In this document: in pieces, positions 26,080-34,081 of the stretch
Numbering within the stretch: the first letter of the stretch is position 1
Layout of the letters: the number at the start of each line of letters is the position of its first letter
Program-made: the position numbers and the translations under genes
Source: an uncultured Roseibium sp.
GTDB taxonomy: Bacteria; Pseudomonadota; Alphaproteobacteria; Rhizobiales; Stappiaceae
Length of the DNA stretch: 64,000 nt
Assembly (NCBI RefSeq): GCF_947499295.1
Contig: NZ_CANMNP010000001.1
Location: forward strand, 620,001 to 684,000
Direction: 5' to 3'
Notes under the pieces: generated by a model
Database searches by the model: none
What the model saw: only the letters and a program-made list of their open reading frames with translations
What the model was told of the DNA's origin: nothing

Positions 26080-26763
26080 TTAACTGTCTCTCGCAGAGGC
26101 TTTCAAGGCTGCCAGGCGCTCGGAAACCCTGTTTTTACGTGTAAGTTCATCCAGCTCGGCCAGCTTGCCCGCGTTTTCGAGGTCCGTCACTTTGCCCCCT
26201 GGCAGACCGGTCGCATTTTTCATCACCCTGTCAAAAGTTTCCTCAGCTTTGCGGGTCTTGCTTTCGACGCTGTTTTTGGAGGCAGCGGCACCCGAAGCCG
26301 CGGCATCCGCTGTAGTTTGCTGCATCGACTTGCGATAATTGGCCAGCTCACTATCCATCTCACGCTTACGCGCCTGAAGGGCTTCAACATAACCCTCCAG
26401 CTCCTTTTCCTCACGGCTGGCTTCTGAGACGGCAGTTTCCAGAACCGGGATCTGGCTTTCAAGATCCAGCTGGCGCGCAATTGCCGCTTCCGCCAAATCA
26501 TCACGGCTCTCATTGATCGCAAGTGCTATTTGGCCCTGCAACTCTTCATGACGACTTGTGGTGTCACCCAAACGTGTATTTGCCAAGTGCTTGTTGGCCA
26601 AAACGTTTGCCAACTCGTCTCGCACTTGATCGATGGCGCGCTCAACTTCGCGTATAGCTTCTGCCATTACGGTTTCAGGAGAGGCATTTTCAATGGAATC
26701 AACAAGTTGATTCACACCACCCGAAACCAGGCGTGTCACCCGTGCAACAAGACCTTCTGACAT
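26080..26763 (-). CDS. pspA: PspA/IM30-family protein
   Basis: Protein of 227 aa, nearly all alpha-helical coiled coil, with the PspA/IM30 layout: amphipathic N-terminal helix (LVARVTRLVSGGVNQLVDSIE), ASPETVMAEAIREVERAIDQVR and long central helices. The C-terminal third is Ala/Lys/Glu-rich. PspA proteins bind and stabilise stressed inner membranes. AAGGAG lies seven bases before ATG at 26763. It heads the YqiJ-flotillin operon and lies 157 bp after a putative DNA-binding gene. An 8-bp inverted repeat sits in its promoter region. Confidence 0.92.
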   Translation of the reverse strand: MSEGLVARVTRLVSGGVNQLVDSIENASPETVMAEAIREVERAIDQVRDELANVLANKHLANTRLGDTTSRHEELQGQIALAINESRDDLAEAAIARQLDLESQIPVLETAVSEASREEKELEGYVEALQARKREMDSELANYRKSMQQTTADAAASGAAASKNSVESKTRKAEETFDRVMKNATGLPGGKVTDLENAGKLAELDELTRKNRVSERLAALKASARDS

Positions 26764-26809
26764 GATTTGCTCCTTTTCCGCTTCAACTAGAATAAAAGTC
26801 GTTACCCGA

Positions 26810-26842
26810 ATTTCAGAAAGACAGCTGCCAAAACTCTGAAAT
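26810..26842. promoter_or_regulatory. Candidate operator ATTTCAGA-N17-TCTGAAAT upstream of pspA
   Basis: Exact 8-bp inverted repeat, 47 bp upstream of the pspA start, centres 25 bp apart, with a CAGCTG palindrome in the middle. No convincing sigma-54 promoter (TGGCAC-N5-TTGC) was found nearby, so control may differ from the E. coli PspF system. Confidence 0.45.
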
Positions 26843-26920
26843 CAAGTGATCAAACATCGCGCGAACGTAAATTGCGCAAAAGCGGCCCTGTCGGCAAAAA
26901 CCGCCTAATAGTATATCCAC

Positions 26921-27436
26921 TCAGGTTTCGGACTGCCGGCGCTGGTCGAGAATCTTGGCAATTTCCAAAATCGGCGTCAGCCTGTTGTCCATTAGATCCG
27001 GGTCGTATGTCCGGCTTGGCGAGGTCAAACCCAAATCGAAGACTTCTTCGATCAAAGAGAACAATTCCGCCGCCAAGTCCGCTTCAAATCGGCGTAACTC
27101 GCTTTCGTCTCCGCCCGGCCCAGGCGCAGCCGCAATCAACTCTGCGAGCATTTCAGGCAAGCGCTCGTACAGCTTAAGTACAAGGTCGGACCTGACTCCG
27201 GCCGCTCGCTGTAATTGGCGCAACTTTTTTTCACCCGGCCGCACCATTAGTCGGAGCAAATCCTCACAAGATGAAACATCCTGCGCTCCTCGCTCTCGCT
27301 CTCGAGCCGTTTTCAGAATTTCACGGAGCTTGTCGCTTGGAGTGCGCGCGCCCTGAACTTCATAACTCGCCAGAAACGCAACATCATCGTCACTTAATCT
27401 GACACTGATTGGAATGCTTTTGGGCACGATAGTCAC
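26921..27436 (-). CDS. Putative ribbon-helix-helix-like regulator upstream of pspA
   Basis: Protein of 171 aa from GTG at 27436. Residues 8-45 (IPISVRLSDDDVAFLASYEVQGARTP-like beginning, then SDKLREILKTARER) have a basic strand followed by two helices, as in ribbon-helix-helix DNA-binding proteins. The rest is helical, with a Glu/Leu-rich middle and no catalytic motif. It sits just upstream of PspA-YqiJ-flotillin on the same strand, behind a good promoter, so a regulator or accessory factor of this operon is the natural guess. I do not recognise a named family. Confidence 0.65.
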   Translation of the reverse strand: MTIVPKSIPISVRLSDDDVAFLASYEVQGARTPSDKLREILKTARERERGAQDVSSCEDLLRLMVRPGEKKLRQLQRAAGVRSDLVLKLYERLPEMLAELIAAAPGPGGDESELRRFEADLAAELFSLIEEVFDLGLTSPSRTYDPDLMDNRLTPILEIAKILDQRRQSET

Positions 27437-27465
27437 TCGTCAACATTTGGCTTCTTTCGTTTACA

Positions 27466-27493
27466 AATGTATTCACTTTTTAATTTTTGTCAA
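27466..27493 (-). promoter_or_regulatory. Promoter-like -35/-10 for the putative regulator and pspA operon
   Basis: Minus strand TTGACA (27488-27493), a 16-bp spacer and TACATT (27466-27471), 30 bp before the GTG start at 27436, inside an AT-rich stretch. A sigma-70-type promoter is likely. Confidence 0.55.
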
Positions 27494-27852
27494 CAAATTT
27501 CAATCAAAAATTAGCGCACATCAGTGAAACCAACCCAAGCGAGCACGCAGGCAATCTGGAATTTTCAGTATTTGGAGATGGTACGAGCATGGCCGATACG
27601 ATGTCTGGGGACAACAAGTGATGGCAAGCGCTCATGCCCCTTCAAATAGCGCTATAAGTCGCCCCCAAAGGTTAGAAAACATATGAAATTCAACACGTTT
27701 CTTTGACAAAGGCGCACCACGTTAGAACAAATGTTCAACCAAAAGGACGACCGGCACCGTATTGCAACATTCCACAATCAAAGGCAGGATTTTTGAGTGC
27801 TGTTCCAGTTTCTGCATCAAAAATGTTCTGAGTTGATGGTGGTGTCTTGAGC
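27494..27852. other. Gap of about 360 bp
   Basis: No gene supported. A 7-bp inverted repeat (CTTGAGC and GCTCAAG on the minus strand) spans the stop of the XRE gene. No U-tract follows, so it is not a clear terminator. Confidence 0.4.
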
Positions 27853-28698
27853 TTAGATGCTCTTGCTCAAGTCCAAAACAAATTGGCCAGCCTCGTGCGA
27901 GCGGATCAGTGCGTGCCGCACCAGGTCGTCGAAATGGCCGGAGAAAAGCTGTACATGGCGGGTGTTGGAGAAAGCGAGATAGCGTTGGCCTAAATAGAGG
28001 GCCGCCCATTTCTTGCCGAAGACCGTGAAGGGGGCGGAGAACCGGTCGTTCGCACCAAACAGATGCAGCCGGAGAGACGGATAAAGATCGTCCAGGATCC
28101 GTCCCATGGTTTCGAGCTGTTCTTTGCGCGTTTCTGGCGGAAGGCCGGACCAGAGCCCCTCACCCCGTGCAAAACCTTCCAATGCTTCCTTGGAGAGCGC
28201 AATTTCCATGTCGGTTTCAGCCCGCCCCAAAAGAGCGCGTTGATCCTTCGTACCTGTGATCGCCTGATCCGCAGTACGCAGCGTTTCACCGGCATATTCA
28301 TATGCCAGCACGGCTTCGGTCTTTAGAACATCCGGCAAATTGGCCGGGACATGCCGGATTTTCGCACCAACAGCATCCCTATACCATGCAAGCAGATGCT
28401 CATCGACGGGATGGCGCTCCGTTTCTGCCACCTGGACGGCCTGATCGAGGATTTCAGCCGCGGCCCCCCGATGGGTGGACAAGCCAAGCAGCCAGTCGGA
28501 AGACACGCTCAATGCCGTTGCGATGGCAGCAAGAGCTTGTCCGTTCGGCAATCGCGGCGCGTCTTCGGACAAAAGCTGCGAGACCGTGGAGCGATCAAGT
28601 CTGGCTCCGCGCGCAAGATCACTCCGGTTCATGTCCCGGCTGCGCAAAGCGTCGGAAAGCCTTTCGCGAAATAGCTCGGCGCGGTCTCTTTTATCCAT
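27853..28698 (-). CDS. XRE-family helix-turn-helix regulator
   Basis: Protein of 281 aa. The N-terminal Cro/CI-type HTH covers about 10-72 (LARGARLDRSTVSQLLSEDAPRLPNGQALAAIATALSVSSDWLLG). The remaining 200 residues form a helical then mixed domain of unknown type, ending in FSNTRHVQLFSGHFDDLVRHAL, which may bind a ligand. Long XRE proteins of this kind occur in Rhizobiales; no target is known. It is divergent from the SABATH-like methyltransferase gene across 317 bp. Confidence 0.88.
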   Translation of the reverse strand: MDKRDRAELFRERLSDALRSRDMNRSDLARGARLDRSTVSQLLSEDAPRLPNGQALAAIATALSVSSDWLLGLSTHRGAAAEILDQAVQVAETERHPVDEHLLAWYRDAVGAKIRHVPANLPDVLKTEAVLAYEYAGETLRTADQAITGTKDQRALLGRAETDMEIALSKEALEGFARGEGLWSGLPPETRKEQLETMGRILDDLYPSLRLHLFGANDRFSAPFTVFGKKWAALYLGQRYLAFSNTRHVQLFSGHFDDLVRHALIRSHEAGQFVLDLSKSI

Positions 28699-29015
28699 AG
28701 GGGAGTTTTGTCATTCAGATTTCGAAAAATCAACAGACTTACTTCCTGTAAATCGACCGCTCAGCCACATGGGCATCTGCGGCCCGAAGGGGATTGGGTA
28801 CGCGCACCCTATCGAAGAACCGGACATGGCTGCTCAAAAGGAACCAAAAGGATGCTGCTAAGCATCTTTCATGCCGTCGCGGAGGCATTCCTCCAAACCG
28901 TTCAGCGCCAACGCCTGGCACCCAATGACGCTGGCCAAAACGACCCTTAAAACTTAGGCTGAACTGTGCAAATCCTTAGGGCATACTGAAAATCGTGGGA
29001 ACGCCGGAGATTTCT
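28699..29015. other. Divergent promoter region, 317 bp
   Basis: No gene supported; short frames in it (28708-28950 plus, 28739-28921 minus) lack ribosome sites and family features. It presumably carries the promoters of the XRE regulator and the methyltransferase. Confidence 0.45.
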
Positions 29016-30107
29016 ATGAAAAGTGGCAAGGCAGTAAATCGCACGACCGACGGTATGGTCGACTACGATGCGAATTCTCGCGCACAGCAAAGCAATGCTC
29101 TCGCAAACGCCAGAGTTATCAGTGAACTTGCCCAGCGCGTCTCCTCACATGCTGATGTCCTGAACATGACCGATTTTGGTTGCGGCCCCGGGCAAAGCGC
29201 AATTGAAACCGTAAAACCGGCCCTCTCCTGCTGGCACGATTGTGCACCCAACAAGATGGTCTCCGTGTGTCATGCCGACCAGCCTGGCAACGACTGGAAC
29301 GCACTCATGCATCGGATCTTCGGAGACAACGGGTATGTGCAGGGCACAAACCCGGCGCAGGTCTCAACGTCCGTTGGTTCATTTTATGAGCGCATGCGGC
29401 CGGACCGGTCCGTTTCTCTGGCGACGTGTTTCTTTGCAAGCCATTGGCTTCGCAGCCCCGCTTCATTGCGCGCTCCCGACACGGTCTGGTTTGCCGATCT
29501 TACTGGCGAGGCCAGAACCAGAATGTGGCAAATCGCCGAACGGGACTGGATCAGATTCCTACGCCTGCGCGCGGAAGAACTGCGTCCGGACGGCTACCTT
29601 TTTGTCTCGACCATCGGCGCTGTCTCAGACAAGGGAGAAATCAATGGCACTGCGGCTTCCGGGCGGACGCTTTACAGAGCAATGCAGGAGGTGACTTCCA
29701 GCATGACCGAAGATGGTCTGCTGGACCGAAAAGCTTCAGAAACCTTCCTGTTCGGCCTTTGGTTCATGACTGCGGAAGAAGCGCGCAGTCCCTTTGAGAT
29801 CCATGCCGATCTGAATGAAGCCTATGAAATAGATACAATCGAGGTTGTCCCGGATCGGAACGGTGACATCTTCGCCGATCACGTCGATGAACCGGAACTC
29901 TATGCACAGAGCTATGCCGGATATACACGTGCATTTGCAGCCAGCTCCCTGAGGCATCAACTCTTTCGCCCGTCTGAAACGACTAAGCGAACCGCTGAAG
30001 CACTGGAGACAGAATTTTTCAAAAGATATGAAGCACTTTACAAAGACAAGGCTTCTGCACTTGCACTCGAGCAATGGCACTTGAATGTTATCTTACGAAG
30101 GCGATAA
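29016..30107 (+). CDS. SABATH-like SAM-dependent carboxyl methyltransferase
   Basis: Protein of 363 aa from ATG at 29016 (GGAG seven bases upstream); GTG at 28995 is less likely. Its features match the SABATH family known mainly from plants: the SAM motif NMTDFGCGPGQSA; HADQPGNDWNALMHRIFGDN, equivalent to the plant NDLPxNDFNxLF motif; VGSFYERMRPDRSVSL then ASHWLRSPASL, equivalent to PGSFYxRLFP and SLHWLS. SABATH enzymes methylate carboxyl or ring-nitrogen groups of small acids such as salicylate, jasmonate, gibberellin or xanthine. Bacterial members are rare and mostly uncharacterised. The substrate here is unknown. The upstream XRE gene may regulate it. Confidence 0.8.
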   Translation: MKSGKAVNRTTDGMVDYDANSRAQQSNALANARVISELAQRVSSHADVLNMTDFGCGPGQSAIETVKPALSCWHDCAPNKMVSVCHADQPGNDWNALMHRIFGDNGYVQGTNPAQVSTSVGSFYERMRPDRSVSLATCFFASHWLRSPASLRAPDTVWFADLTGEARTRMWQIAERDWIRFLRLRAEELRPDGYLFVSTIGAVSDKGEINGTAASGRTLYRAMQEVTSSMTEDGLLDRKASETFLFGLWFMTAEEARSPFEIHADLNEAYEIDTIEVVPDRNGDIFADHVDEPELYAQSYAGYTRAFAASSLRHQLFRPSETTKRTAEALETEFFKRYEALYKDKASALALEQWHLNVILRRR

Positions 30108-30182
30108 GTCCGACTGTCTTGCGATTTTCAAAAGTTTCGGCGAAGCGACGCACAGGCTCCAGCGGTTCCCGGCACACCTTGA

Positions 30183-31019
30183 TCAGAACCTTGTTCCCTC
30201 GCCCGGTGGACTAACGCTGCGCCCTTGATCATTTTTCTTAAGTCGTTCGAACTTGCCGTCGGAAGGTACCAATTCTTTGAGTTTTCCGGATTTGATCTCC
30301 ATGATTTTGGAGCCGCTTGTTTTGTTGGCTTTCCTGCCCGTAAAGACAACGTCGTCGAACTCGAAAGTACCCCGTCCAAAAGCCGCAAGCGCCAGCTGAA
30401 TTTCTCGGTACTTCAATCGGTCGAACGGCACGCGCGTGATCTCGATACCATTTCCTCTGAAAACCAGTTCGTTTCCCAAAACCCTATAACTTATGCGGTT
30501 TGGTCCACGCCTTTTCAGGGCAGCGTGTGCGCCGCTATAGGCCAAAGTCAGTTTGCCGCGTTCCTTTCGCAGAACGTGGTATTTTCCCTTGCTTGCAACA
30601 GCAAATAACCAGTAGTCGCCGTGTCTACCCGTCAGCACCGCAATACCGGCGCCGCCCCTGCCAGAATTATCTGAAATCACCGTGACGGCCATTGCCCTGC
30701 CGTACAAGCGGGTTAGACTGTTCGTTCCTTCAAAGCGTGCCCAGTTGATAATGTCATAGTGGGCGGCTTTGGGGCTGGCATCATTGACGAAAACAAGCTT
30801 GCCTCCGTCGACTTTTTTCACCCAGGGCCGATCAGTTTGATCAAACTCAATTTGGCCACCCAGCATCAGCTCGGTATCGTCACCGTTGAAGTCTTCTTTG
30901 TAAGTGAGTTTGCCCGACGATCTGTCCGAACCTGCCTGAGCCCTGGCAACGCCAACCGCGACAGCACCGGACGCAAGCATCAGAACGATAGTAAGGAAGA
31001 CACTTTTCCAGACCGGCAT
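30183..31019 (-). CDS. Exported beta-rich protein of unknown function
   Basis: Protein of 278 aa. ATG at 31019 has GGAG seven bases upstream and opens directly into a signal peptide (MPVWKSVFLTIVLMLASGAVAVGV, ending ARAQA); a start at 31064 would add 15 polar residues. The mature domain (about 50-225) has the alternating strand pattern of a concanavalin/LamG-type jelly roll: YKEDFNGDDTE, GRAMAVTVISDNSG, ELVFRGNGIEITRVPFD, FEFDDVVFTG. The Lys/Ser-rich tail is likely disordered. Such domains bind glycans, but this is inference. Confidence 0.7.
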   Translation of the reverse strand: MPVWKSVFLTIVLMLASGAVAVGVARAQAGSDRSSGKLTYKEDFNGDDTELMLGGQIEFDQTDRPWVKKVDGGKLVFVNDASPKAAHYDIINWARFEGTNSLTRLYGRAMAVTVISDNSGRGGAGIAVLTGRHGDYWLFAVASKGKYHVLRKERGKLTLAYSGAHAALKRRGPNRISYRVLGNELVFRGNGIEITRVPFDRLKYREIQLALAAFGRGTFEFDDVVFTGRKANKTSGSKIMEIKSGKLKELVPSDGKFERLKKNDQGRSVSPPGEGTRF

Positions 31020-31119
31020 CCACCCACTCCAGTTTCGATACAGCAGGTTGTCTATAGGTTGCATCGAGCGGAGAGCGAAGCAGGAACTCTACTTAGAGTT
31101 AATTTTACTCACGCCACAC

Positions 31120-33009
31120 CTAAGTCTGCTCTGTTGAATCAAATGCCAGAAACCCGCCGGATTGCCGTTCCCAAAGCGTTGCATATAGCCCGCCGCGGGT
31201 CAGCAAATCGCGATGGCTGCCTTCTTCAATGATTTTGCCTTTGTCCATCACAACCAGCCGATCCATTGCAGCAATGGTCGACAGGCGATGGGCAACTGCA
31301 AGCGTCGTACGTCCTTCCATCATGCGTGCAAGGTTTTGCTGAATGGCAAGTTCCGCCTCGCTGTCGAGTGCCGAAGTTGCCTCGTCCAAGATCAAGATTG
31401 GAGCATCCTTCAAAAGGACCCTTGCAATCGTGATCCTTTGTCGCTGGCCGCCTGAAAGCTTGACGCCGCGATCTCCTACGTGCGCATCAAGCCCTTGCCT
31501 GCCTTTGCTGTCTTTCTGATCTTCAATGAAGTTCAGTGCCTCTGCCGCCCGCGCCGCTTGCAGAATTTCGGCGTCCGTTGCCTCAGGCTTGCCATAGCGG
31601 ATGTTGTCTCGGATAGAGCGGTTCAAAAGCGAGATATCCTGGGTTACGACACCGATCTGACTGCGCAGGGAGACCTGAGTAATGTCCCTCACATCCTGGC
31701 CGTCGATGGAAATGCTGCCGGCGGACACGTCGCGCAGTCTCATGAGAAGAGAAATGACCGTTGACTTGCCTGCCCCGGACAAGCCGACCAAGCCAACACG
31801 CTCACCAGCGGAAATTCTGAGATCGAAGTCTTCCAGAACCGGTTGACGGTCCTCCTGATAGGCGAAGGAGACCCTATCAAAGTTGATTTCTCCTGTGTCG
31901 ACACTTAATTCGACCGCGTCGCGTTTGTCCGTTATTTCCGGTCGGCTCGTCATGATCGGCATGGCATCCTTTATGGTGCCAAGCGTGCTTGTAACCGACT
32001 GACCGACGCCGATAAAACTCGAAGAAGCAGCTGAGAGTGAACGCGTTACGGTCAGGCCGGCGACAAAGTCTCCGATCGAAACCCAGCCTCCGCTCATACC
32101 CCAAAAACCTATGGCGACAACGGCCAGCACCATTAGAACGTTAAGAAAATGGACGCTGCTATCAGTCAGAATGTAGGAACGATTTTCGTTGTGGCGCGTA
32201 TCGATGGTTTCACCGATCACCTTCCTGATAGCGCCGGCTTCAGAATCTTCAGCCGCAAAAAGTTTCACCATGGCAATGTTGGAGTAAACGTCCGTCATGG
32301 CCCCGGTCGCGCGCGAGTTGGCCGCCGCCACTTTGGCGGAGCGCTGCAAATAGGCCGGGATCGCGGCCCAGGCGACCACAATATTGGCACCAATCCAGAT
32401 CAACACCGGGATAGCCAGCGGCCAGGCCAATGCCAGCAGCAACAGAAATGAACCACCAAACTGGATCGCAAGGAAAGGGATGGTTTCGATTGCCAACATC
32501 ATCTGCCGATGAACGGACATTGTGACTTGAGCAATCCGCGAAGCGACCTGACCGGCAAAGGTATCTTCAAAAAATGCGAGATCCTGCGCTTCCACCGCCT
32601 TGTGGGCCTGCCAGCGCATGGCCGCTGGAAGCAGTATCCGGACCGTTTGAAAGGCGAAAGTCTGCCGCAGCAGAAACACGACCGGATCCACCAGAACAAA
32701 CAGAACGAAAATGACAGTTAGAAACCTGCCATGTGTTTGCAGGAACGCTTGAGGCCCCTGCCCGGTCACCCCATCCACGACATAGGCAATCGCCCAAATT
32801 CCAGCCAGACCCAGCGCAGATGAAATCATGGCCAGAACCGACACAACAACAAGCTGCCACCGGAACATCTTGGCAAAATGCCAGACGAGAAAGAGCGGAC
32901 CTTTGTCCGGCAAAGGCGCGACGGGAAGCTCCAAAGGCTTGAAATGTGTCTCGAACGGTTGAAAATACCGATCGATCAACCGCGCCAGGACCGGTTTCAT
33001 GAACGACAT
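31120..33009 (-). CDS. ABC exporter, fused permease and ATPase
   Basis: Half-size ABC exporter of 629 aa. ATG at 33009 follows AAGGAGG by eight bases. The N-terminal transmembrane domain (about 45-340) has six helices. The ATPase domain has Walker A GLSGAGKST, Q-loop VVTQDIS, signature LSGGQRQRI, Walker B LILDEATSALDSE and the His switch VAHRLST. It is related to MsbA/multidrug exporters and works as a homodimer. The substrate is unknown. The cysteine-containing HTH regulator gene lies 102 bp upstream on the same strand and may control it. Confidence 0.93.
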   Translation of the reverse strand: MSFMKPVLARLIDRYFQPFETHFKPLELPVAPLPDKGPLFLVWHFAKMFRWQLVVVSVLAMISSALGLAGIWAIAYVVDGVTGQGPQAFLQTHGRFLTVIFVLFVLVDPVVFLLRQTFAFQTVRILLPAAMRWQAHKAVEAQDLAFFEDTFAGQVASRIAQVTMSVHRQMMLAIETIPFLAIQFGGSFLLLLALAWPLAIPVLIWIGANIVVAWAAIPAYLQRSAKVAAANSRATGAMTDVYSNIAMVKLFAAEDSEAGAIRKVIGETIDTRHNENRSYILTDSSVHFLNVLMVLAVVAIGFWGMSGGWVSIGDFVAGLTVTRSLSAASSSFIGVGQSVTSTLGTIKDAMPIMTSRPEITDKRDAVELSVDTGEINFDRVSFAYQEDRQPVLEDFDLRISAGERVGLVGLSGAGKSTVISLLMRLRDVSAGSISIDGQDVRDITQVSLRSQIGVVTQDISLLNRSIRDNIRYGKPEATDAEILQAARAAEALNFIEDQKDSKGRQGLDAHVGDRGVKLSGGQRQRITIARVLLKDAPILILDEATSALDSEAELAIQQNLARMMEGRTTLAVAHRLSTIAAMDRLVVMDKGKIIEEGSHRDLLTRGGLYATLWERQSGGFLAFDSTEQT

Positions 33010-33111
33010 TGCCCGACCTCCTTGCAACGCGATGGGGCTTGTTGGTTTTGATGGTCACACAAGACTGGATCTGCCAGGGAAATCTTCTGACACAGACGGC
33101 AGAAAACGGTC

Positions 33112-33738
33112 TCAGGCACGTGCCTCGATGCGGTAGACGCACCGCCTGTCGCCTGAGAGTTGGTGTTCAAGGCGCTCAACGTCAACATCGGGACCAAGCA
33201 CATCCTGAAACAGCTTCAGTTCCGATCTGCAAAAACCCTGGCAGGCAGTTGCAGCGGCACAGATCGAGCAATGGTTCTCGATAAGCAAAAATCCGTCACC
33301 CTCTTGCGCGACATCCGCCATGTAACCTTCCTGCGTGCGCAACTCGGCCAGAACACCCACCTTCTCAGACAAGCTGGACGTTTCGCTCAAGGCTTCCAGA
33401 TAGGCGATCCGGCTATGCTCCTCGCGATGAGAGATCAGTTTCTCCAGTCCATCGGCACCGTAAAGATCAGTTAGGCCGTTCAGCAGCCCCAGCACCAGAT
33501 TGGAGTGATTGTCCGGAAATTGCTGATGCCCCTGGGGTGTCAGATCCCACACTCGTTTGGGACGCCCGACCGACCCTTTCAGATCCTCAAAAGCCACCAG
33601 ATCATCCTGCAACAACCCATCAAGGTGCTGACGAACGGCGACTGATGTCACATTAAGCCCTTCGGCAAGATCGGCCGCTGTTTTGGGTCCGGATGACTTC
33701 AGAGCGTTCAGGAGCCGTGTTCTGGTTCTATCTGCCAT
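33112..33738 (-). CDS. HTH regulator with C-terminal cysteine cluster (SufR/COG2345-like)
   Basis: Protein of 208 aa. The N-terminal winged HTH (about 8-75) has KTAADLAEGLNVTSVAVRQHLDGL and GRPKRVW. The C-terminal half carries CSICAAATACQGFC, with Cys at relative positions 0, 3, 9 and 13, and one more Cys in RRCVYRIE. This matches the SufR-like COG2345 group, in which cysteines bind an Fe-S cluster in characterised members. A redox- or iron-responsive repressor of itself and the ABC exporter is a reasonable guess; cluster binding here is not proven. Confidence 0.85.
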   Translation of the reverse strand: MADRTRTRLLNALKSSGPKTAADLAEGLNVTSVAVRQHLDGLLQDDLVAFEDLKGSVGRPKRVWDLTPQGHQQFPDNHSNLVLGLLNGLTDLYGADGLEKLISHREEHSRIAYLEALSETSSLSEKVGVLAELRTQEGYMADVAQEGDGFLLIENHCSICAAATACQGFCRSELKLFQDVLGPDVDVERLEHQLSGDRRCVYRIEARA

Positions 33739-34081
33739 GGCTGGATATATAGCGCATTTCGCCGATAAAAAAATAGTTCGCTTTTCTTATTAGCGGCGGT
33801 TTACCCGCAATCCATCGCTGTCCTGTCTTGCGGTCAAGAGGCGGCGAGCCTGCAAACGAGTACGTGTGTACGTCGCAAGGCCCGGATTTGGAAACAGAAA
33901 TCACAGAACAATGCAACTCGAACCATCAGGACGCACACTTAAAAGTTGCTTTTCCAATCGCCGCACCGTATTAACGCTTCGTCATCCATGTGATCTTTTG
34001 GCGCAAATTGTCAAACGCGTTAAGTAACGCGCTTTTACATCTATAACTTTTCTTTCATCTTCTATCCGATAGAAATAAAGC
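33739..34081. other. Divergent promoter region, 343 bp
   Basis: No gene. It separates the cysteine-cluster regulator from the GGDEF-EAL gene. The ends are AT-rich (CTATATAT near 33745 and a T-rich stretch near 34050). No exact operator was recognised. Confidence 0.45.
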
